NCBI GenBank assembly: GCA_001600635.1
Contig: BCKL01000011.1
Span: forward strand, 705,762 to 769,761
DNA: 64,000 nucleotides
Source of the DNA: Leucosporidium creatinivorum
Lineage: Eukaryota; Basidiomycota; Microbotryomycetes; Leucosporidiales; Leucosporidiaceae
Direction of reading: 5' to 3'
Part shown: one piece after another, positions 31,143 through 40,374 of the stretch
Layout of the letters: every line of letters begins with the position of its first letter
How positions within the stretch are numbered: position 1 is the stretch's first letter
Notes under the pieces: generated by a model
Database searches by the model: none
The model's input: only the letters and a program-made list of their open reading frames with translations
Told to the model about the DNA's origin: nothing
Program-made: the position numbers and the translations under genes

Positions 31143-32792
31143 ATGTCGCTCGTCCCCTACAGCGCACCGAAACGCCCATCGCACTACGCCGTCCTCCAAG
31201 TCCCTCGTAATGCTACAGAGGAGGACGTCCGAGTCGCCTACTTGAAGGCGGTGAGTCGGGTTTCAGCCCTACAAGTTGGCCCGCGTCTTTTCGAGCTCTC
31301 AAGTACGGCAGCTGACCCGCTACATGACGAGCAGGCCAAGAAGTACCATCCAGATCGTGTACCTCCAGAGCAGAGGGAGTCCGCGACGATCCGGTTTCAG
31401 CTGCTGGCGGAAGCGTTCGCCGTGCTGGGGAGTGGTGAGTCGAGACGGATCTCTCGGAGGCTCGGGATGGGAAGCTGACCCGTCGCTGGTGGAGCTACAG
31501 AAGAGCGCAGAGCCGCATACGACCGTCAGCAGTTGAGGAACGGCGCCGTCTCGCCCTCCTCCTCCGCTCTCGTCCCTCGTCGTCCTCCCTCACCTGCACC
31601 CTACTCTCCCTACGCACCTCATCAGCACCACTCTCCTCGCCCACCTCAGCAAGGTCCTCTCTTCTCTTCCATCCACCAGCAACAGCGCTCACATGCTCGC
31701 TCGGCTTTACGACCGTACGGCGATGACCACGATGATAAGGAAGGGGAGTGGCGCTCGAGGGTTGGCGGGAAGGGAAGTTTGCAAGATATGTTGGGTGAGG
31801 TGCTGGGTGAGGAGGATCCGTTGATGAGAGCTGGGAGGTGGGGTGAGGAGTTTGGCGGAGGGGGAGGTGGGTTCGGCGGCGGAATGGGCGGAGGGAGAGG
31901 ACATGCGGCGCCGAGCGGGTGGGGAAGCGATGGGTTCTGGGGAGATACTGGTCAACATTGGGATCGCCCTCATGAGGCGTTTGGAGCGGATCCCTGGGGC
32001 AGAAGGTTTGAGGGCGAGGTGAGCCCGCCGCGAGGAGGAAGGGGCAGGACGTTGAGCGCTAGTTTGCAGGAAGGGGAGAGGAGGAGGAATGGAGATTATC
32101 ACGTGAGTCTGCTCGCTACCTGCTGGATGGCGTGGCTGACCTGTTGCTGTCCTCAGGTCAAGAATGCGAAGCACTCGGTCGAGCAAAACGAGGACGGTTC
32201 GATCAGGTGGAGTTCACTGACGCTGGAGACGAAGTACAGCTCGGTGAGTTCTGTCTCGGTGCTTCTGCTCTCCAGCCGTCTCAACCCCACCTCTCCCCTC
32301 CCGCAGGGCGACCCTCACCCCTCCTCCTTCCCCCAGCGCTCTTCCTCCTTCTCCCGCCCCTCCACGGCGGGTCCCCGCTATGCCCCTCACTCGCACACTC
32401 GCCACCAGAGCCACGACTCGCCCTTCGAACTCCCCTCCCATCCTCATCAGCAAGCCCTCTTCCCTTCCTCCTCCCCCTTCGGCGCTCCTCGTCTGCCTCC
32501 ACCGAGTNGGGTAGAGCACCTCAGCCATCCCGACCGGATCGACTTTCCCCCATCTCCCGCTTTCCCTCCGTCCCAGCACCCACTCGGCGCACCCTCCCCA
32601 CGGCCTCGTCGCCTGAGTCTTACGAACGGGGGCGCTCCCCCTCCCATTTCGGCGAGGAGCGGAAGGAGACCATCCTTGAGTGGTGCTGCGCTAATGGGGA
32701 TGATTCAGGGTGGTTCTGAGATAGGCTCGCCTGCGATGGGTGGCGGAGCGGTGGTCAGGAGGAGTGCCAGCGCGAGGGGGATGCGAGGGTGA
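31143..32792 (+). CDS. DnaJ-domain (class C) protein
   Basis: Five exons (31143-31250, 31335-31434, 31501-32102, 32157-32243, 32307-32792) give 460 residues. The J domain occupies residues about 13-78: SHYAVLQVPRNATEEDVRVAYLKA, the HPD loop in KKYHPDRVPPEQ, and RFQLLAEAFAVLGSEERRAAYD. There is no zinc-finger or substrate-binding DnaJ domain. The rest is Gly-rich (FGGGGGGFGGGMGGGRG) and Ser/Pro-rich, so this is a class C co-chaperone that would stimulate an Hsp70 at a site set by its C-terminus. The last exon lies in the right arm of the inverted duplication and is identical to the relic at 18803-19288. One codon is unresolved because of the N at 32508. Confidence 0.85.
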
Positions 32793-33121
32793 GCTCGGCG
32801 CAGGTGAGTGGGGCGTAGACATGGAGATCGTTTGTCTTGTAGATGGATGGATATAATAGACTGTACTCTGCAACGCTTGTGCTGTAGCTTAGACTGTAAC
32901 TTCACAGCCGACGAGAAGCTCAGGGTCATCGCCGAAAGCCCCGAGATGGGGCTCTGCAGCTGTTTGTATGTGTTCTCGAGCTCCGAACTGCTCTGGCGGG
33001 TGAGCTGAAAGCAGCTTTCACCCAATGAGGGTGACAAGAGACGTATATAGGTACAAGATTGACCGATTTAAACTGTGCAGGATGGTAGTGTTACATAGCG
33101 AACCAGAAAAAAAAAAAAGAC
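32793..33121. other. conserved non-coding core of the right arm
   Basis: DnaJ 3' flank up to the tRNA. It carries the same two hairpin-forming inverted repeats as the left arm and a run of 12 A just before the tRNA. No coding frame is supported. Confidence 0.4.
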
Positions 33122-33207
33122 GCCCGGATGGTCTAGTGGCATGATTCGCCCTTAGGGTTCTCTTCTCTACATGGGCGAGGTCCCCGGTTCAATCCCGGGT
33201 TCGGGCC
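33122..33207 (+). tRNA. tRNA-Pro: tRNA-Pro(AGG) with 14-nt intron, right-arm copy
   Basis: Same cloverleaf as the left-arm gene: acceptor GCCCGGA/TTCGGGC, anticodon AGG, a 14-nt intron one base 3' of the anticodon, T-loop TTCAATC, discriminator C at 33207. A CTTTTT run at about 33217-33222 is the expected Pol III terminator. It lies between the DnaJ gene and Ubl/RING copy B. Confidence 0.93.
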
Positions 33208-33530
33208 TTGCGATTCTCTTTTTGCGTCTGTCGGCGACTGTACAGCTGTAGGGAGCCATTCCTTTTGCTGCTATTGCACCCGAATACCTGGAGATCTCAG
33301 CGCTGACGTTGGCCTTTTTGCATACTGCTGCTCTGCCGAACAAGGCAGAAGCAGGCTCGGCGATGGAGCGTGTCGAAGCAGTCTTTGCTCGAGCTGGCAC
33401 TCGCAGGCAGCCAATGCTGCGCGGACGATGGCACAGATGTCGTCTCATTTCGGCTGTCAAGCAAAGCTACTCCACTCACCATCCTCGCTCCCTCTCATCG
33501 GCGAGTCCTCCACCGCGCTCTCCCCCTCGC

Positions 33531-36251
33531 TCACTTCTTGCCGTGCAAACCTCCGACGCGGTCCTGCTCGAGGTGGATCGTCCAGACGTTGGGATCCTTC
33601 TTCTGCTTAACGATAAAGCCCTTGATCTCCTTCTCGCCCTCCATCGCTTTGAGGTCCTCGAGCTTCCTCTCGTCGATGGGCGTGCGGAAGCCGACGTAGA
33701 GCTCAATCTCGCTCTTGCAGAGGGCGCAGCCGTTCGTGCTCTTCGTCTTGACCTTTGGGCTGATCTTGTCGAGCTGCTTGAAGAGGCAGTCGTCGCAGGC
33801 GAGGTGGCCGCAGGGGCGGTAGACGCACGAGGCGAGCTTGTCCGAGTGGGCCGAGCAGGGAGGAGGCTTGGCGGGGCCGAGGAGCTGGTGGAGGGGAGCG
33901 CGGCCGGCCTTTTCGGGGGTGAGTGAGTTGGCGACGATGGCGTCGACCTCGGCGAGCGATTGGACGTTGGCGAAGTGACCCGCTTGCTCGGTCGAGAGCG
34001 CTTCCGAGTAAAGGTTGAACCAGGGGAGATTGTTCTCCCTGTAGGTCGCGGGCGTGATGGGGTTGATCGAGTAGATCGGGGAGATGGTGCCCGTCAAGAG
34101 CTCCCACATCTGCAGGGAAGTCATAGAGAGTCAGCCCCGGGCCGAGAAGGTGAGAAGAGCCAGAGTGGAGCGTACCGTCGAGTTGACTGTGTGGACGAAG
34201 ACTCGACGAGTAGGCTCTCTCGAGTAAGCGCGAACGGGGAGGGTGTCCTTGACGATGTCCTGCTTGATCTTGCCTCCCGCCGTCATGCCCATCTTCGAAG
34301 GCGGCGCTCCTCCTCCCCTGCGACGAAGCAGCCAGTCAATCTACCGGTGTAGCTACGGTGCAGGGCTCGGCTTACCTGAGAGGAAGGACGAGATGGATCA
34401 TCGACTCGTGCTCCATGCTGCAGTCTGAGAGCAGGACACGCCGCGTCAGCCGAGGCGAGGGGGCAGGAAGAGGGCCAGACGAGCACGTACCACTGATGGT
34501 GCGAGAATCCACAGTCGCTCTTCCCAGAAAGATGAGACGTTGCTGAGCGTGGGGTATCTCGGTGGCGTTCTCGACCATGTACTTGACGTCGCTGATCGCG
34601 TTGGCGGGAGCGAGAGCGAGCTTGAGGTCTTTGCCCGTCGGGAGTCGGACGTTAATGTACATCGTCGGAGGCCCCATGTAGTTGAGCTGAGGCAGAGGAT
34701 GCGTATCCGAGTGAAGGACGAGCTGATACTCGGCAGAGTGCTTCTGATCTCCTCCCGACACGAGCAGCGCGAGATGCTCCACCGAGGCCTGGAGCAGACG
34801 CTTCGTACTGCGACTGCATCAAGTCCGACTCCGGTCAGCGCGTCCATAACAGCTACCCCCTTGATTGCTACCCCCGAACTCACGTTTGGCGAAGCGTGAA
34901 CTGGCCTTCGAGGCCGAGCTCGGCGGGCGTCTGGTAGAGGTCGTTGCCGTCGATGACGCGGTCCTTGCCCTCGGAGTCCCGCGTGACGGCCTCGAAGCCA
35001 CTCTCGAGACGGTCGAAGATGTCGAACTGGACGCTGCCGACCTCGGCCTTGCCCGTGAGCTGCTCTTCGACGGTGTAGCCCTTGCCGAGCGGCATGGCGA
35101 CGAACTGTGGGAGTAAGGCGAGGTGTTAGCTCGGCTACGCATCTGAAGAAGGGAGATCCTATCTGTGGACCTTTAACTCACCTGACGGACGACTCCGGGC
35201 TCGGTGCAGATGCCGTCGAGCCAAGGTTGCTTGCCGGCGACGACGTAGTCCTGCAGCTCGGGGTCGACTTGAGACTCCTCGGCATCACGAAGGAGACCCG
35301 AGCGGACGTTGATGCCTGTGGGAGTACGAGGAAGAGGCCAGCGGCGCCCTCTCCTGGCTGCCCCCTCCCGCCTCGGCGCTCACCCCCGACGTGGATCTTG
35401 ATGGCGTGCTCATTCCCATGAGCGGCGAAGCTCATCCACATCGCCTCACGCTGGGAGATAGAAAGAACGAAGCCTCCACGAGACGCGATGGTAGCAGGAA
35501 CGTTCCTGCACTCAGACACGGGCTTGAGGGAGAACTCGCCGAGACCCTGTACAGCAAGAAACGGGTCAGGGCGCGAGCCTCGGTCCCCTAAGAGAGCAAA
35601 AAGGACGTACAGGAGGCAGAAGGTGAACCTGAGTGTCGTCTGGAACTCGCAGGGTGCGGTGGAACTTGACCGAAACGTCGCCAACGCCGAGCTCGGTCAG
35701 CCCACGGTACTGGTCCAGCGCGACCGAGGAGCTCTCGCCTTCATCAGGAGCCCTGCGGAGTCCAATCTGCACAGAGAGACTGTGGCTGTACTCGAGGAGG
35801 GTCGTAGACCTGCGCGCGAGGTTGAGCGAGCTCGATCTGGACGGGGGAGAGAACGGCAGCAGCTCACCTTCCAATCACGAGTCCGCTCGAGTCACTGGTA
35901 CGGTACACGGAAGGTTAATCGGCCGAAGCTACGGTCACTCGTCGCTTGAGAGTGTAGAGGAGATCTTTGACGTTGTGCGCTGCTCAAGGCGAAGCGACGT
36001 TCGTCAACCGGCCGCCCGCTCTGCTGCTCGAACGTCCGTGAAGACGACGTACCAGAAGCCTCCAACTCCTTGTAGACATCTCCAACCGTGGCATCAGACG
36101 GCAGTACGAGCTCTCGAGTCGTCGCAGTCGCCTCCTCGCTGGGCTGAGGCTGAGCAGACATCGAGGTCGTCTCGCTGCTGAGAGGACGCTGGAATACGGG
36201 GCGAGGAATGAGCCCGGTGACGAGCACTTTAAGAGTACGACTATTGTCCAT
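33531..36251 (-). CDS. Ubl/RING family protein, copy B (one in-frame stop)
   Basis: About ten exons. N-terminal beta-grasp-like segment: LKVLVTGLIPRPV, RELVLPSDATVGDVYKEL. Middle block: SECRNVPATIASRGGFVLSI, KQPWLDGICTEPGVVRQ, then FVAMPLGKGYTVEEQLTG and VQFDIFDRLESGFEAV. A ubiquitin-like domain follows near 34670-34500 (PTMYINVRLPTGKDLKL, IPHAQQRLIFLGR). Near 33870-33710 is a RING-like zinc site: C-x2-H in PPPCSAH, YRPCGHLACDDC, then C-x2-C in GCALC. It ends WTIHLEQDRVGGLHGKK. The combination suggests a ubiquitin-pathway protein, perhaps an E3 with built-in Ubl. Exon 2 has a TAA near 35915, where copies A and C have a sense codon, and no alternative splice that I can find removes it. I do not know a name for the family. 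Confidence 0.65.
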
Positions 36252-36571
36252 CCCGCTCGACGAGAAGGCGAAGAAAGCGAGAGACGAGTGAGTGGGAGGA
36301 GCGAGAGATGAGAATCGCGATTCGAGCTCGACTTGGGCTCGCTTTCACGCCTCGCTCGGGCAGAAGGGGCTTCTCGCCTGCCCCGCGAAAGTTCTCGCGC
36401 ACCTTCTCGACGTCAGTACGCTTATTGGACGGCGCTACATGGTCAGAAGCAGCTTCGCCGAAAGGGCAAGTCGAGCCCGTTATCGCTCGAGCTTGAGCGA
36501 TGTATCGAGATTTCTTTTAAAGTTGCAGATAAATGCTGTACGCCGCTGTCAATCTCTCTACCAAGATTCCC
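36252..36571. promoter_or_regulatory. region between tandem Ubl/RING copies
   Basis: Promoter of copy B and 3' flank of copy C. Its left part matches, inverted, the sequence just before copy A (about 15570-15670). Confidence 0.4.
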
Positions 36572-39258
36572 TCATTCCCACCCCCCATCGCACCGACCGC
36601 CGAACCTCCGAACGTCGATCTGCTCGACCGAAGGTGGGCCAGTCCAATGTCTCCCGCACAGAGCGCCGATCTTATCATACTTGAGATGAATCGTCCAGAC
36701 CGTCTCATCCTCCTTCTCCCCGACCGCGACACCCTTGATCTCCTTCTCCCCCTCCATCTCCCTCAACTCGTCGAGCATCTCCTGATCCACTGGCCTCCGG
36801 AAGCCAATATAGACATCCACCGGCGCGGCACAGATGTTGCACACGCCTGTAGCCTTATTGTGCTCGTCGACAGTGATCACGTCGAGTTGGTTGTAGAGGC
36901 ATTCGGCGCAGGCGAAGTGGGAGCAGGGGCGGTAGACGACCGCGGAGGGCAGATGAGGGTGAGCGGAGCAGGGAGGTGGGTTGGAAGGGTCGAGCATCTC
37001 GCGGATGTGGGCGTGCTGTTCGGATAGCGATTCGGAGATGCTGGCGTCGACTTGCGTGATGGAGCGGACGGCGTCGAAGCGACCGGCTTGGGAAGTCGAC
37101 GAGGCTTCGGAGCAGAGGTCGATCCACGGGAGGTTGTTCTCGGCGTAGGTCGAGGGGGAGATGAGACTAGTGGGGCAGACGGTGCCGGTCATGAGCTCCC
37201 ACATCTGTGAAAGGCGAGAGAAGGTCAGCGCCGAGCAGGCGGAGAGAAGCCGAGCGAGAACTCACCGCCGAGTTGACGGTGTGGACGAGGACACGGTAAG
37301 AAGGCTCCTTCGAGTAGGCGCGGATGGAGAGAACATCCTTGACAATATCCTGCTTGATCTTGCCTCCAGCGGTCATCCCCATCGCGGTCGGTCCTGGCCC
37401 TCCTCCGCTGCAGGTCGAGTGTCGAGTCAGCTTTACAGCGCGAGGGCGAGGCGAGTTGCAATATACTGGACGTACATCAGCTGAAGTACGAGATACAGGA
37501 AAGATCCCTTCTGGATGTTGTAGTCTGCGCCAAGAGGGGGTCAGCTCCGCCCTCCTCAATCCTCGCCGAACGGCAGCCGGGCTCGCTTACCGGCAAGAGT
37601 GCGACCATACTCGAGCTGCTTGCCACCATAGATGAGACGCTGCGAGTGCATAGGAATGTCTGTGAGATCCTGGATCCTTTCCTTGATGCGGTCGATCGTG
37701 TCCGACATCTCGGCGCTAAGGGGCAGGGTGTCGCCTTCCAGCGTCTTGACGAGGACGTGCATGTCCGCCGGCACGCCGAGGAATCCCTTCGCGGTCGAGT
37801 AGCCCGACGCGAGCACGAGTTGAGCTGAAGGGTCGTGCAGGTCGATGCCTTGCGCCGCGAGAAGGCTGGCGAGCGAGGTGTCGGGCGAGTCCTGGGTACC
37901 GCGATTGTAGTTGAAGCAGATTAGGTCAGCGACTAAAACATCATCATACATACGGAGGCGAGAAGAGCTCACCGGATACGCAGCTTCACCGCCTGCTCCT
38001 TCTCCAACGAGATCTCGGCGGGGGNATTGACGAAATAACGAGCGGGAACGACGTGCTCATGGCTCTCACGAGTGACGAGGGTCTCGAACTGATCGTCGAG
38101 GCGCTCGAAAATGTTGAACTGGATGCCTCCGACCTCGGCTCTGCCCGTGAGTTGCTCCTCGACGGTGTAACCTTTGCCAAGGGGCATGGCGACGAACTGT
38201 GGAAGTAAGGCGAGGTGTTAGCCCGTCTGCGCATCTGAGGAAGGGAGATTCTATCTGTGGACCTTTAACTCACCTGACGGACGACTCCAGGCTCGGTGCA
38301 AATGCCATCGAGCAAGGCTGCTTGCCGGCGACAACGTAGTCCTGCAGCTCGGGGTCGACTTGAGACTCGTCGGCATCGCGAGGGAGATCAGATAGAGCGT
38401 TGATACCTGTCGAACAAACCCGAGGCGGTCAGCCTCGCTGTATCGCCGCCTTCTCCCCCTCTCGACGCTCACCTCCGACATGAACCTTGACAGCGTGCTC
38501 CGTTCCTCGGCGCCTAGCGGAGTGTCTATCGGGCGACTTGAAGCTCATCCACATGGCCTCTCGCTGGGTGATAGGAAGGACGAAGCCACCTCGAGCGGCG
38601 ATGGAGGCGGGAACGTTTCGGCACTCGGAGACGGGCTTAAGGGGGAAGTGACCGAGACCCTGTGAAGTATGTAGAAGGTCAGCGGGCGCGCTCGAAGTGG
38701 CAGAGGAGGACGATTGACGTACGGGAGGACCGACTTGAATCCCGCCGTGCTTCGCTGTAGCTGCCGTCTTGTCCTCATTCTTGAGCTGGTATCGTCCGTC
38801 ACGCTCACTGAGCTGGTGGTTAAACTCCAGCAGCGAGGTGTTCCTGTAGGAAGGAGACGAGTGAGTGAACGCTCGGAGTAAGGAGCAGTGACGACGACAG
38901 AGACTACCTGCCGATCCTGAGGCCGCCGGAAGCAGCGCTGTCGTATGTAGACTCGTCGTCCTCCGAGATGGCAATCGCGCGGTCCAGCGTGTAGCCCAGG
39001 TCTTGAATAGCGTGACCTGTAGAGAATCGTTGAGCCTTTTGCCACAGCTGCAGCGCTGCTGTGGTCGCGCGTCGTATCAGCGAGCTCACCATAAGCATGC
39101 AACTCCCTGTACACATCCCTCATGGTAGCATCGGCAGGCAAAACGAGCTCTTGAGTCGTTTCCCTACTCGAGTTCGTAGAGTCTCCGCTGGCTTGTTGGG
39201 GGACTCGACGCCAATCGAGGGAGGTGACAAGCACTTTGATAGTGCTTTGGACGCCCAT
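36572..39258 (-). CDS. Ubl/RING family protein, copy C (one frameshift)
   Basis: Tandem neighbour of copy B, same strand, clearly diverged. Segments in order: IKVLVTSLDWRRVP, ELVLPADATMRDVYREL, AIQDLGYTLDRAI, SECRNVPASIAARGGFVLPI, QFVAMPLGKGYTVEEQLTG, GGIQFNIFERLDD. A ubiquitin-like domain lies near 37770-37600 (MHVLVKTLEGDTLPL, IPMHSQRLIYGGKQLEYG), then GGKIKQDIVKDVLSIRAYSKE. The RING-like site is PPPCSAH, YRPCSHFACAEC and VCNIC near 36980-36810. Compared with copy B one base is missing near 38320, turning the QPWLDGICTEPG reading into QPCSMAFAP and shifting the frame. The N at 38025 hides one residue. Without the frameshift the gene would be full length. Confidence 0.65.
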
Positions 39259-40374
39259 GCTGCTCAGGGAAACCGCGAAGTGAAGCAGGAAACGAGCGAA
39301 GCGGGAGCGAGAGAGGCGATTCGGACTCTGAACGTCTGGAACTCAGGCGGCTGGGATCTTCCTTCAACTAGCCGCCGGTGTTGATCTTCTGCTTTGGCAG
39401 TGGAGCTCACTCGCAGGCTCCCTCTCACAGCTCTGCGAGCACTACAGCACTGCTCTGCGGCGAGAAGAGCTCCGCCGAGCTCGAGCACCGAGTTGCAGCT
39501 CCGGGGCCGTCTAGGACGATGCTGCTTAGCAGCAGACGTCTCTCAGTGTTCGCCAGGCGTGCTTTTAGGTCTCAGCGGGGTGTATGATAGTAAGGAAGTG
39601 GATTGCCAACCAGCAATGTTCAACGCCGACTGCCTTGCCTCCTCCGAAGCTACAACAAGAAGCCTGTACGAGAGAGCAAAAGCAAAAGCGATGGTCAGCT
39701 CGACAGTCCTCGGATAAGATACATCATCGTTGTTGAGGATAGATAGATAAGGACGAGGTGGTAGGTAATCAGAAAAAGGCCCATTTCTGGGAAGGTAGCG
39801 AGAGTCTTTCTGCAGCGGCGAATGCCCTCCCTGGCCCTCACATCCCCCCTCGCCATCCGCAAGCATCAAAACCAGCATGAACCTGTTCCTCACTCAACCA
39901 CCCTACGGCCCCAGTCGAGACGTTAACCATCTGTTCCGGGTCCGAGAGGCGAAAGAGCAAGTTGAAAGCTCGGCTGATTCGTCCACTAGGAGCGGACGTT
40001 GTAGAAGGGACGATACAGGTTGGAAGGGGTAGCCTAAAGCCAAATGCCTCGGAGCATCATTTAAAGTAGGGTGTGGAAGGGGAGGAAGGGAAAGGCGGAA
40101 GGTGGAAAGAAAACGTACACTGCGAGAGGGAGGAGAGCGGGGTTAGCTGTGTGCTTTGTACTAGAGCAGAGTGCGAATCAACGTACGATTAGGCCAAGCC
40201 TTGTTATAGTACAGAAGAGCTGAAGCGAGCGAGTTGGAGGAAGAAGCGAAGGCAGAGCCAGGCGGCGAAAGACTTGGGCGCATTCGATTCGAGCGGGACG
40301 ACGGCCACCGCCCTCTCAGCGCTTCAGCTCCGCCCAAGTCCTGCCTCACCTCGTCGTCTTACACGTCGCTTTAA
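39259..40374. other. 1.1-kb intergenic region, possible small minus-strand gene
   Basis: Upstream region of copy C on the left and of ARP8 on the right. On the minus strand, an ATG near 40287 opens MRPSLSPPGSAFASSSNSLA, then SALLYYNKAWPN up to a GTACGT donor near 40190. A CTCGCAG acceptor follows near 40121, and LYRPFYNVRS plus a stop can be read near 40020-39990. This could be a tiny mitochondrial-type protein, but I could not settle its exons. The rest holds nothing I can support. Confidence 0.25.

Larger units (their letters stand above)
31940..36350. repeat. right arm of the large inverted duplication
   Basis: Inverted counterpart of 15570-19680. It contains the 3' half of the intact DnaJ gene, tRNA-Pro(AGG), Ubl/RING copy B and its upstream region. 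The section 32306-33293 appears identical to the left arm, including the 12-A tract, the tRNA intron and the position of the single N. Because this side keeps the full DnaJ gene and the RING segment, it looks like the source and the left arm like the degraded copy. Confidence 0.8.

Noticed and set aside
35895-35940. A 46-nt intron that would remove the stop in copy B exon 2
   Set aside because: GT and AG exist at its ends, but joining them gives a TGA at once and the wrong phase compared with copies A and C.
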